Source of the DNA: an uncultured Eubacteriales bacterium
GTDB lineage: Bacteria > Bacillota > Clostridia > UMGS1883
Direction: 5' to 3'
Assembly: GCA_905195005.1 (NCBI GenBank)
Contig: CAJJUC010000043.1
Coordinates: 1 to 15,129 of the forward strand
Length of the DNA stretch: 15,129 nt
A program made the position numbers and the translations under genes. Position 1 is the first letter of the stretch, and each line of letters opens with the position of its first letter. Of the stretch, positions 1-7,324 are shown piece after piece. The notes under the pieces are model-generated. The model was not told the origin of the DNA and did not search any database. It was given only the letters and a program-made list of their open reading frames with translations.

Positions 1-345
1 CGCGGAAAGACCGAAAACGTGATCATCCTCATTAATCGTTCCGCCGACAGCACACAGGCTGTTGTGACAGTTTGTCAGCGCATAGGGAACGGGGAAACGC
101 TCCAGTCCGCTGGCGCGCGCCGTCTGAATAATTCCGACGTATGTTATATCGTGTGAGATAAGTGCGTCAAACTTAATACTAAGCTTGTTCCTGCTATTGT
201 TCACGCAGTGACTGCGCATTATTTTATATGCCATTGTACGCTCACGCGCCGCAGTAGGCTCGCCGCAAAGCGCCCTTCCCTCAGCCTCGGAAAGGATTTT
301 TCCGTCATCGGCGAGATAAACACCGCCTTGTTTTCTTTCAAGCAT
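1..345 (-). CDS. Aconitase-superfamily hydratase, N-terminal part (cut by window edge)
   Basis: The first 115 codons of a gene running off the left edge, starting at ATG 345-343. A good Shine-Dalgarno (GGAGG, 7-8 nt upstream) supports this start, and a stop codon lies in frame just upstream. The protein begins MLERKQGGVYLADDGKIL and contains the stretches SHDITYVGIIQTARASGL (about residues 63-80) and TNCHNSLCAVGGTINEDDH (about 90-108). I recognise these as the conserved N-terminal part of a Firmicute hydratase family related to E. coli YbhJ and aconitase. Full-length members are about 750 residues and are expected to carry a [4Fe-4S] cluster, but the ligands are not in this part. The physiological substrate of the family is not settled to my knowledge. 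A weak promoter-like pair (TTGAGA, 17 nt, TAAATA) lies upstream on the minus strand. The family call rests on recalled motif similarity. Confidence 0.75.
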   Translation of the reverse strand, partial: MLERKQGGVYLADDGKILSEAEGRALCGEPTAARERTMAYKIMRSHCVNNSRNKLSIKFDALISHDITYVGIIQTARASGLERFPVPYALTNCHNSLCAVGGTINEDDHVFGLSA

Positions 346-355
346 AATCTAAACC

Positions 356-373
356 TCCGTAAATCAATACGGA
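356..373 (-). promoter_or_regulatory. Small hairpin covering the hydratase ribosome binding site
   Basis: On the minus strand TCCGTA and TACGGA (6 bp, 6-nt loop) form an inverted repeat. Its downstream arm overlaps the first bases of the GGAGG ribosome binding site of the hydratase gene. It could reduce or modulate translation initiation. The stem is short and may be chance. Confidence 0.3.
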
Positions 374-422
374 TATTTATCATACTTTTTAAGTAATCTC
401 AATTATTTTTTTGCTTTTTTTG

Positions 423-896
423 CTATATTCTTGTTCCGATTATGTGCAGATAGCGGACGGATGCCGCTCTGTAGCTTGTAATCGGGCGCATATAGGCATT
501 GTCGGCATGAGCGCAGACAAATATTCTTCCGCCGTAAATCTTCGTGATGACCGCCGTATGATAAAAATATCCGTCGCAGTCTCCGAACTGAACAATGTCA
601 CCCTCACAAACCGCATTTTTTTCCGTTTCAACTGCGGACGGTCCCTTGTTCGCTCTCCCTGTAAGATATTTGAATAACAGCTCCGGCTCTGTCCACGAAG
701 GAGAGATATCCTCCTCAGAATTATAATACCAGCCGCTTTCGCGCGATATATTCATCACGCCCGACCCCGCATACAGGCACTGCGACGCAAAGTTTGTCCC
801 CTCACCGCAGCCGCATCTGATTCTGTAATGCTTATTGTGCGAAAGCGCCCACTCTTTTGCATAATCAACAACTGCTTCCCTGTCAAAGTTTTCCAT
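423..896 (-). CDS. Amidase_6-like small protein, putative catalytic Cys replaced
   Basis: A 157-residue protein without signal peptide, starting at ATG 896-894 behind a strong GGGAGG site. It resembles the Firmicute 'putative amidase domain' (Pfam Amidase_6, a CHAP/NlpC-like papain fold). The signs are an N-terminal DREAVVDYAKEWAL helix, a TNFASQCLYAGSGVMN stretch (34-49), GWYYN (56-60), SWTEPELLFKYL (67-78), HTAVI (113-117) and AHADN (129-133). In the family the cysteine usually precedes TNF in a D-C-T-N-F motif. Here the sequence is G31-E-G33-T-N-F, so the expected nucleophile is glycine, while His113 and the later AHADN segment remain. Nearby cysteines (C28, C30, C40) might substitute, but this is speculation. 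The protein may be a catalytically dead relative. It is divergent from the tRNA gene and has the same strand as the hydratase, 77 nt apart. Confidence 0.7.
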   Translation of the reverse strand: MENFDREAVVDYAKEWALSHNKHYRIRCGCGEGTNFASQCLYAGSGVMNISRESGWYYNSEEDISPSWTEPELLFKYLTGRANKGPSAVETEKNAVCEGDIVQFGDCDGYFYHTAVITKIYGGRIFVCAHADNAYMRPITSYRAASVRYLHIIGTRI

Positions 897-941
897 ATTT
901 TTCCTCCCGTAAAAATTTTTTAATTTTCTATAATAATTCTA

Positions 942-970
942 TTGACAAATCGGAAGATTATTAGTAAAAT
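942..970 (+). promoter_or_regulatory. Sigma-A type promoter of the tRNA-Thr gene
   Basis: TTGACA at 942-947 and TAAAAT at 965-970 are separated by exactly 17 nt. The first tRNA base lies 24 nt after the -10 box. The -35 box is a perfect consensus match and the -10 matches at 5 of 6, as expected for a strong stable-RNA promoter. Confidence 0.8.
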
Positions 971-993
971 ATACGTGTTGTCGAAAAATACTT

Positions 994-1068
994 GCTGGTG
1001 TGGCTCAATGGCAGAGCAGCTCATTCGTAATGAGCAGGTTGTCAGTTCGATTCTGACCACCAGCTCCA
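994..1068 (+). tRNA. tRNA-Thr, anticodon CGU, CCA encoded
   Basis: A complete cloverleaf can be folded by eye. The acceptor stem is GCTGGTG / CACCAGC (994-1000 with 1058-1064), the D stem GCTC/GAGC and the anticodon stem GCTCA/TGAGC. The loop TTCGTAA gives anticodon CGT at 1026-1028, which reads ACG (Thr). The T arm is GTCAG-TTCGATT-CTGAC, with discriminator T at 1065. The 3' CCA is genomically encoded (1066-1068). It is a stand-alone gene with its own promoter and terminator. I found no duplicated tRNA 3' end in the window, so there is no sign of an integrated element using this gene as attachment site. Confidence 0.95.
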
Positions 1069-1102
1069 AACCGTGATGGATTTTAATCCATCACGGTTTT
1101 TG
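1068..1102 (+). terminator. Intrinsic terminator of tRNA-Thr
   Basis: AAACCGTGATGGATT (1068-1082) is a perfect inverted repeat of AATCCATCACGGTTT (1085-1099), followed by a run of five T (1097-1101). It starts at the last base of the tRNA CCA end. The A-rich 5' arm and symmetrical stem could also give some termination on the minus strand. Confidence 0.9.
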
Positions 1103-1139
1103 TATAGCAATAAAAATAAATCGGAATTTGCAATGTTCA

Positions 1140-1169
1140 TTACATGTAAAGTTTATCTTGACATATAAA
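1140..1169 (+). promoter_or_regulatory. Possible promoter and palindromic operator of the LOG gene
   Basis: A perfect 10-bp palindrome TTACATGTAA lies at 1140-1149, and a TATAAA box at 1164-1169. With TTACAT as a poor -35 element the spacing is 18 nt, and the palindrome would overlap the -35 region, a typical operator position. A TTGACA at 1158-1163 has no -10 box at proper distance. This is a weak prediction. Confidence 0.25.
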
Positions 1170-1195
1170 AAGGGCTATGAAGGAGGAAATTTTAT

Positions 1196-1732
1196 ATGAA
1201 TATTACAGTGTATCTCGGCGCAAGCAAAGGCAATGACCCGGCTTTAAGCAATGCGGTTGCAAAGCTTGGGGATTGGATTGGACGAAGCGGTAATACGCTT
1301 GTTTACGGCGGTTCAAAAAGCGGATTGATGGGCGCTATAGCCGATAGCGTGTTGAATGCCGGCGGAAAGGTTATAGGTGTTGAACCGCAGTTTTTTATTG
1401 AAAATGAACTTCAGCATGACGGGCTGACTACTCTGATTGTGACAAAAGATATGTCGGAACGCAAAAACAAAATGATTGAACTCGGCAACGCATTTATCGC
1501 ATTTCCCGGCGGTACGGGTACGCTTGAAGAAATTGCAGAGGTTATGTCAAAGGTATCATTGAAGCAGCTTAACGCTCCCTGCATTCTCTATAATCTGAAC
1601 GGCTATTATGACGCTCTGAAAGAGTTTCTGAATCATATGACAGAAAAAGGATTATCCTCCGAAGAACGCCAAAAAGGTATTTTCTTTGCCGATAACCTCA
1701 AACAGATTCAGCAAATACTGAAAATCAAATGA
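1196..1732 (+). CDS. LOG family protein (nucleoside 5'-monophosphate phosphoribohydrolase)
   Basis: A 178-residue Rossmann-fold protein of the LOG family (TIGR00730, often misannotated as lysine decarboxylase). Characterised members hydrolyse the N-glycosidic bond of cytokinin riboside 5'-monophosphates, and bacterial ones also AMP, releasing free base and ribose 5-phosphate in the cytoplasm. The N-terminal strand ITVYLGAS (3-10) is followed by the nucleotide-binding YGGSKSGLMG (37-46), SERKNKM (87-93) and the family signature PGGTGTLEE (104-112; PGGxGTxxE). Length is normal for the family. The ATG has a perfect AGGAGG nine nt upstream. It is a lone gene between the tRNA terminator and a convergent operon, so context says nothing about its in vivo substrate. 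Confidence 0.9.
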   Translation: MNITVYLGASKGNDPALSNAVAKLGDWIGRSGNTLVYGGSKSGLMGAIADSVLNAGGKVIGVEPQFFIENELQHDGLTTLIVTKDMSERKNKMIELGNAFIAFPGGTGTLEEIAEVMSKVSLKQLNAPCILYNLNGYYDALKEFLNHMTEKGLSSEERQKGIFFADNLKQIQQILKIK

Positions 1733-1930
1733 ATTTTGGTTTGTCGGATAGCTTATCATAAAAAGGCGCAATAAACCCTCCGATGTTTTACGGTGTTTGC
1801 AGCAATGCCGGGGTAATATAAAAACAGGTCAAAATCTACAGGGAGGCTTTATCGAAAAATAATTTCAATTTATCTTCAGGGACTGTCCTTGGGGCTTTGC
1901 CGTGGTTACAGAAGAGTTTTTTTGTTACGC

Positions 1931-3976
1931 CTATATAATGTCCGCTTCCGCAGCCAATGCGCAAAGCACAATTCCCGTACCGTGGTCATCATTATAAGCG
2001 GTTTCAAGCTCTGTATAATACTTTGCCTCCATGGAGCAGCCGGAGCCCTTGCACACTCCGCAGATATTTCCGTTCCTGTCAATGCGCTTTTCAAGGAGCG
2101 CGTTCATCCCCTTTTCCGCCGCTGCACCGAATCTGTCTTTATCAAGAATTCCGAGCTTGACGCCGCGCGCAAAGCACAGAACAAACATTGCCGTTGCAGA
2201 GGTTTCCTCGTAAGAATCACCGATATCAAGCACCTGGTGCCACATTCCGTCTTCATCCTGAAGCGCAAGCGCTCCTTCCGCAAAATCCGCGAAGAATTCC
2301 GCATAATAACCGTAATCCGGGTGCGCACTTGAAATATTCATAAGTATTTCTGTAAGCGTCAGCATAACCCAGCCATTGCCGCGCCCCCACGGAATGCGGT
2401 TCATAACGCCGGTATCGATGAAAAATATGTGCGAAAAAAGCTTCTTGTCCTCCATATAAAGGCGTTTTTTAAAGCCGGCTATCTGCCTTTTCAGCTCACT
2501 GTAGTATTCTGTGTTGCCCGTCAATTTTGCAAGACGCACAATAAACGGACAGCTCATAAAAGTGTCGTCCGCCCACATTGTGGACTCTCTTCTGAAGGTT
2601 CCGTCCGAAAACCGCGGTATACGCGTCATCATTGCGTTTTCAAGCAGTCTGATAACATGAAGGGCGCTTTCGTCCTTTGTTAAATTATAGTACTCAATAA
2701 AGTTCATTCCCATTGTTCCGATTGAATCAAGATTGTCAGGATTGGTTCCCCTTTGCAGAAATGACGCTTCTCCCGAAAGAGTTGCATCATAAAGAGCATA
2801 GTCATAATAATCTATCATCGTTTTCATATTTGCGGCAAAGTAATCGCGGTAATCGCTGCGCCGTGCTGCGGCGGCTGCGTTCAGCAATCCGTAATTGCCG
2901 ACCATAAGCGCATAAAACCATTGTCCGAAAAAGCTTGTTTCCAGACCGATTCTGAGGAAGCTCCCGTCGGCAAATCTCCAGAATCTTTTCTCATCACCGA
3001 AAACATACGGTTTTTTAAACCCGATTTTTAATGAAGAAAAGGTTATTTCCTCCGGCGTTGAAAGGAGCAGCCAGTCAATACCGTTTTTACGCTGCGAAGT
3101 AAGGAACGGGATTCCGATTGCGTTATCCGTTTCATATGAAAAGCCGAATGTGTCCGTTTTTTTGCATGTGACGGCAATCTCATCGCCTTTTTTAATGTCA
3201 GTTTCAACAGCTGTTCCGCTGCATGCATTTTCTCCGTTTATAAAAACATTTATACCGCCGCTGCTTCTCAGCATCATCTTTCCGTCCTGCAAGGCATATG
3301 TCACAGCAATTCCGAATCTGTCGTTATCATTCAGAACCGAAAAGCAGATATCGCTGCCCGGCTTTGTTGCCGGCGGATAAATATACTCGATTTTTTCGGG
3401 CGATTCACCCTTTAAATAAAGGCGCGAAATCTCGTATCCTTCTTCGCCGCGATATTCTCCCTCCGCAATGACCGTGCGTGTATGAAACAGATAATCTCTT
3501 GCTTTCATAACCTTGAAAATTTTAAGCGCCGTGAGAAAATAGAGCTTAAACGAGCCGCAGCAGCGCGTGCATTTTATTACAAGCTCGTTTATTCCTTTTT
3601 TGAGCATAACAGGCACACACTCGTAATTTTCGGGATCGGGAGTTTTGGTTTGGTTCGTTTTTAATATACGCTGCCCTCCGTAAAAAAGTTCCGCGTTGCC
3701 TGCAACCGTTGCCACTATTTCCGCTTCTGCGCCGGATGTCATCCCAACGCGCAGAAAAACAAAATCTCCGTCCTGCGCGTCCGGGTAATACTCATCAAGC
3801 GATATTTCGTCAAAGTAAAGCACGGGCATATTTTTCACACCCTTTTGTGCCAAAAACGGGCGGTAGTCAACTTCTTTTTCCGGTCTTGTCTTAATCATAT
3901 TATCGGCTATGAGTTCAATATATTGTTTTTTTGTATAACCGAGCCGTGCGGCTGCTTCTTCTTTTTTAAAATTCAT
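1931..3976 (-). CDS. GH105-type unsaturated uronyl hydrolase with long N-terminal extension
   Basis: A 681-residue cytoplasmic protein (no signal peptide). Residues about 330-680 form an alpha/alpha-barrel like GH88/GH105 (YteR/YesR), which remove the terminal delta-4,5-unsaturated galacturonate from pectin or rhamnogalacturonan oligosaccharides made by lyases. Visible family features are MWADDTFM (467-474; Asp470 corresponds to the general acid/base Asp of YteR), WGRGNGW (530-536), GMWHQVLD (577-584) and SYEETSATAMF (588-598). Typical GH105 enzymes are about 370-390 residues. Here about 330 extra N-terminal residues precede the catalytic part, with beta-rich stretches such as AELFYGGQRIL (95-105) and a LKKGINELVIKC segment (125-136) that look like accessory beta-sandwich modules. 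ATG overlaps the stop of the upstream regulator gene (ATGA, 3973-3976), and GGAGG lies within that gene's end, so translation is probably coupled. It is the last gene of the operon. Exact substrate is inferred from family and neighbours. Confidence 0.85.
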   Translation of the reverse strand: MNFKKEEAAARLGYTKKQYIELIADNMIKTRPEKEVDYRPFLAQKGVKNMPVLYFDEISLDEYYPDAQDGDFVFLRVGMTSGAEAEIVATVAGNAELFYGGQRILKTNQTKTPDPENYECVPVMLKKGINELVIKCTRCCGSFKLYFLTALKIFKVMKARDYLFHTRTVIAEGEYRGEEGYEISRLYLKGESPEKIEYIYPPATKPGSDICFSVLNDNDRFGIAVTYALQDGKMMLRSSGGINVFINGENACSGTAVETDIKKGDEIAVTCKKTDTFGFSYETDNAIGIPFLTSQRKNGIDWLLLSTPEEITFSSLKIGFKKPYVFGDEKRFWRFADGSFLRIGLETSFFGQWFYALMVGNYGLLNAAAAARRSDYRDYFAANMKTMIDYYDYALYDATLSGEASFLQRGTNPDNLDSIGTMGMNFIEYYNLTKDESALHVIRLLENAMMTRIPRFSDGTFRRESTMWADDTFMSCPFIVRLAKLTGNTEYYSELKRQIAGFKKRLYMEDKKLFSHIFFIDTGVMNRIPWGRGNGWVMLTLTEILMNISSAHPDYGYYAEFFADFAEGALALQDEDGMWHQVLDIGDSYEETSATAMFVLCFARGVKLGILDKDRFGAAAEKGMNALLEKRIDRNGNICGVCKGSGCSMEAKYYTELETAYNDDHGTGIVLCALAAEADII

Positions 3977-6123
3977 CCTTTATCCTCCATTCTTAAACTT
4001 GCATCGTTTGTGTCCTCACGGTACTGCGACGGCGACATTGAATGCGCACGCTTAAATGCCTTATATAACGCATTGTTTGAGGCAAATCCGCACATAGCCG
4101 CAATGTCGTTTATTGAAATATCCGTCGTTGACAAAAGCTTTTCAACCTGCTTCATTCTCAGCGCTCCGATATAATCTGAAAAACGCATTCCCGTTTTATT
4201 CTTTATTATATCTCCGATTGTTCTTTCCGAAAGAGCAAACTCATCGCACAGATTCTGCATATAAAACTGCGAATCGTAACAGTTTTCGTCTATATATTTT
4301 ATAATCTGCTCGGAACGGTCAGGCTCAACGCTTCTTTTTGCGCCGGATATTGCCGCCAGCTTTTCAACAACAGAAATAACCTCCCGCGCAATATCAACAA
4401 CATTATCTCCGTATGAGAGAACGGGCAGTTTTCCTTTATAGCCAAGCTCCGCGGCTGCCTGCGCAATAACTCCGTACTGCCAGTAAAACAGCTTGCTTAT
4501 TTCATCGGTAACGCTCGGATTTTCCGCCAGATAGTACCACTGCTCATATACTTGCCTTACGGCGAGTCTCATATTGCCGTTCATTATATGTTCATACAGC
4601 CGCTTTGTATATTCAAAGCTTATAAAGCTGTCATATGCCTCGTCGCGCTTTATATCATCAAGCTGCACAAAGCTGCTGTTCTCAAGATACAGCAGAACAT
4701 TACGCAGCTGCCTGCATACATTCGGGATATCCCCGAGCGACTTCTGAACGCTGCTGATAACAGCTCTTATTTTAAGATTATCGCTGTAAATAATATCGCG
4801 CGTAAGCTTCTTCAGCTCCGCAATATTGAGCGACTGTGCGTCAAGCAGCAGAACAATAAGGTCGGAATCGGTTTTTGAACGGAGAATAATATTCATGTGG
4901 CTCTCGTAAAAGCGGCTTATAACATAAGCCGGGTCTGTTTCATCAGCTTCATCGGTTTTAATCATCATCAGACAAAAGCTTTCCGTTTCCCCGAGCATAT
5001 TTTCACGCAGAACCGAAAGCTCTTCATCGCTCACCCCGTTATTTATAAGTTCGGAGAAGAGCTTTTCCGTCATCAGCTCGTCAATTTTTTTGCGCTGCCC
5101 GTCAATTGTTCCGCGGCGCTCTTTGATATATTTATAATCAATATTAAGCGACTTTGCGTCAAAGCCCTCATCTTTTCCGAAAACCTCTGCAATCTCGCTT
5201 ACCATCTTCCAATGCTTATAAGCGTAAAGCAGCACAATAAATATCATAACCGTCATTGCAGCGGCGAAATATAATACAATTACTCTGCGAACCGTCCTCA
5301 TTTGGCTCGCGGCGTAGTCCTTGGAAACTTCTGCCGTGACCGATAACGGAACGGACGAAAACCTCCGCGTTATCCTCATCGCAGCGCCGGAGGTTTTAAC
5401 GGAGGAGGCGAGTTTCTCCCCGTCCCAGTTGTATATGTAAACATTTCCGTTTTTTGCTATTTCTTCAAGTCCGCATTGTCTTATTATTTCATTAAAATCA
5501 AACATACTGAGCATAACACTGTTTTCGCTGCTTTTAAAGCTTCCGACGGTTTTCATATATATAAGCTTAGTTTTTTTACTGTCCGCAAGCTTTATATCAC
5601 TCGGAAATTCACCGAAGTATTCTCTTTCAAACAATTTTTGACGAAAACGGCTGTAGTCCATATCTTTAAATTTGAATGAATAACCGTAGACATTCATTGC
5701 ATAAGGCGTTATACTGTTTTTTTCGATCATAATATCATTGTTGCGAAAAAACATAAGGGTATTTTCACGAACAAAAAACGCTCCGCAAAGATCATTATAC
5801 TGCCGCTGCATTTCATTCAGAGTGACATTTTCCTCCGGTCTGAACAAACCGCTGCCTCTTTTTCTTACAGAGTTGTAAAGGTGCGAAGCCCTAAGCTTTT
5901 CAATCATGATATTCTGCGCGTCAAGTTCTTTCTTTATAATTTCTTCGCCGAAACCCATGTTGCGCGTCAGCTTGTCGCGAAGACTGTCATATAAAACTTC
6001 GCTGCATTTGAAATAAATCGGGGTTATTGCGGCAACAAAGCACAAAATAACCGCCGCGCACCTTATAAGATCTCTTTTAAGCAAATATATGGAACGTTTA
6101 TTTCCGAACAAATCAATCACCAC
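3973..6123 (-). CDS. Membrane-anchored AraC-family transcriptional regulator with extracytoplasmic sensor
   Basis: A 716-residue one-component regulator. A transmembrane helix at about 20-38 (RCAAVILCFVAAITPIYF), an outside region of about 240 residues, and a second helix at about 280-301 are followed by a long cytoplasmic linker. The AraC-type double helix-turn-helix is at about 604-703, with SEQIIKYIDENCYDSQFYMQ, LSERTIGDIIKNKTG and the C-terminal INDIAAMCGFASNNALYKAFKR signature region split over 671-692. This layout (Cache-like sensor, linker, AraC DNA-binding domain) is common in Clostridia beside sugar-utilisation genes and usually senses an extracellular sugar or fragment. The start is GTG at 6121-6123. 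It directly follows an in-frame TAA, overlaps the FAD oxidoreductase gene by 11 nt and has no clear Shine-Dalgarno, so low-level, coupled translation is likely. A second GTG is the next codon. Being inside the operon suggests autoregulation. The ligand is not visible from sequence. Confidence 0.9.
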   Translation of the reverse strand: MVIDLFGNKRSIYLLKRDLIRCAAVILCFVAAITPIYFKCSEVLYDSLRDKLTRNMGFGEEIIKKELDAQNIMIEKLRASHLYNSVRKRGSGLFRPEENVTLNEMQRQYNDLCGAFFVRENTLMFFRNNDIMIEKNSITPYAMNVYGYSFKFKDMDYSRFRQKLFEREYFGEFPSDIKLADSKKTKLIYMKTVGSFKSSENSVMLSMFDFNEIIRQCGLEEIAKNGNVYIYNWDGEKLASSVKTSGAAMRITRRFSSVPLSVTAEVSKDYAASQMRTVRRVIVLYFAAAMTVMIFIVLLYAYKHWKMVSEIAEVFGKDEGFDAKSLNIDYKYIKERRGTIDGQRKKIDELMTEKLFSELINNGVSDEELSVLRENMLGETESFCLMMIKTDEADETDPAYVISRFYESHMNIILRSKTDSDLIVLLLDAQSLNIAELKKLTRDIIYSDNLKIRAVISSVQKSLGDIPNVCRQLRNVLLYLENSSFVQLDDIKRDEAYDSFISFEYTKRLYEHIMNGNMRLAVRQVYEQWYYLAENPSVTDEISKLFYWQYGVIAQAAAELGYKGKLPVLSYGDNVVDIAREVISVVEKLAAISGAKRSVEPDRSEQIIKYIDENCYDSQFYMQNLCDEFALSERTIGDIIKNKTGMRFSDYIGALRMKQVEKLLSTTDISINDIAAMCGFASNNALYKAFKRAHSMSPSQYREDTNDASLRMEDKG

Positions 6124-7321
6124 TTATTTTTTTTAAGGACTTTGCCGCCGCCTTTCCGACGTTTTCCCCGATAACCGCTGCATTACCCGTCACGCGGTAG
6201 CTCCCATGAGCGGAAAAATCTCCGCTTATGCATCTGCCTGTCATATAAAGATTGTCAAATCCCTTACAAATCGCGCTGCGCAGCGGTATCTGGTAATCAC
6301 GTTCGGTATCGTCACCGTAATCATCATAGCCTTTTTCGTTTTCTTTTTCCAGAGCGTGCACGTCGATAACAAATGACACATCGCAAATGCTGTCATCAAA
6401 TTTGCGCTCAGCATAAATATCTTCCGCCGTCACCGTATACTCGCCTTTTATCCTGCGCCCCTCGCGCACCCCTATCGACGGCGCCGTTGAAACAAGACGG
6501 ATGTTTTTCCACCTTCCGCCGAGCCTCCGTAAAGAATTGACAACCTCCCCGATTTCCCGCCGTGCGGAAAGCGTTGCCCTTGTCAGATCGCCGCTGCTCG
6601 TTCCCGAAACCTTATACTGATGATTCGCCGTCAGCAGAAATCTGTTGTTTGAAAGGTAATACAGCGCCGGCTGCTGCTGAGAGCAGCTTACCCCTGCTCT
6701 TTTTATCTCGCTGTACAGCTTATCCTTCGGAGTGTTGTTCTCATCTTCGTATTCAAGAGAATTATCAAATTCGCAAAGCTCGTCTTTGTCAAGTCCGTCC
6801 ACAATCGCAAACATTGACATCGGCTGCATAATCCCCTGTTCGTTGCCCGTTTCGAACTCTGCGCCGGCAAGCGCGCACAGGTCTCCGTCACCGGTAGAAT
6901 CAATAAAGCATTTGCCGAAGAAACGCTCAAGCCCCGATTTTGAAACCGCCTCGACATAATTTATGTGATTATCGGTTTTACCGACTCCGCACACAAAGGT
7001 TTGAAATCTCAGGTCTATATTTTCGCGTTCCGCCATTTTATCAAGCAGTCTTTTCATTGCCTCCGATTCAAATATAAAACTGCCTCCTCTGGCAAAGCGC
7101 CCGTTTTGCTCACTTTGCAGCGACTCAATAATTTCATTAAGGATAAATCCCTTTTTATTATTAATATCCAGCATCCACGACACAAGCCCCGATGTCCATG
7201 TTCCGCCGAGGCAGTTCGTCTGCTCCAGAACCAACGCCGAAGCTCCGCTCCTTGCTGCCGCTACTGCGGCGCATATTCCCGAAACTCCGCCCCCTGCAAT
7301 TATAATATCGTAAAGCTGCAT
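6113..7321 (-). CDS. FAD-dependent oxidoreductase
   Basis: A 402-residue protein of the FAD_oxidored family (PF12831 type). The N-terminal dinucleotide-binding fold is obvious: YDIIIAGGGVSGICAAVAAAR, split over 4-24, with GxGxxG at 10-15. The family's acidic beta2 end is in VLEQTNCLGGTWT (31-43), and FIDSTGDGDLCALAGAE (138-154) is the second FAD-contact segment with its ATGDGD-like motif. A C-terminal LYMTGRCISGDFSAHGSYRV stretch (about 358-377) is also typical. No signal peptide, so cytoplasmic. Such proteins are often found in polysaccharide-utilisation clusters of Firmicutes, Planctomycetes and Bacteroidetes, but their substrates are mostly unknown. A sugar or uronate oxidation/reduction is conceivable here; I cannot name the reaction. 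ATG lies three nt after the stop of the 615-aa PL22-like gene, with AGGTGA as ribosome binding site. Confidence 0.85.
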   Translation of the reverse strand: MQLYDIIIAGGGVSGICAAVAAARSGASALVLEQTNCLGGTWTSGLVSWMLDINNKKGFILNEIIESLQSEQNGRFARGGSFIFESEAMKRLLDKMAERENIDLRFQTFVCGVGKTDNHINYVEAVSKSGLERFFGKCFIDSTGDGDLCALAGAEFETGNEQGIMQPMSMFAIVDGLDKDELCEFDNSLEYEDENNTPKDKLYSEIKRAGVSCSQQQPALYYLSNNRFLLTANHQYKVSGTSSGDLTRATLSARREIGEVVNSLRRLGGRWKNIRLVSTAPSIGVREGRRIKGEYTVTAEDIYAERKFDDSICDVSFVIDVHALEKENEKGYDDYGDDTERDYQIPLRSAICKGFDNLYMTGRCISGDFSAHGSYRVTGNAAVIGENVGKAAAKSLKKISGD

Positions 7322-7324
7322 ATT

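Noticed and set aside
1158..1163. Perfect TTGACA upstream of the LOG gene as a -35 box.
   Set aside because: A -10 box at 16-18 nt would fall on the Shine-Dalgarno AGGAGG; none is present.
994..1732. tRNA-Thr plus a lone LOG gene as a possible integrated island.
   Set aside because: No integrase and no repeated copy of the tRNA 3' end in the window; the tRNA is complete with its own terminator.
1733..1930. Short intergenic stretch between the convergent LOG gene and operon, with a weak GATAGCTTATC inverted repeat and a GGACTGTCC palindrome.
   Set aside because: No stem followed by a U-run on either strand, no open frame with a ribosome site and no recognisable mobile-element end. I see nothing supportable here.
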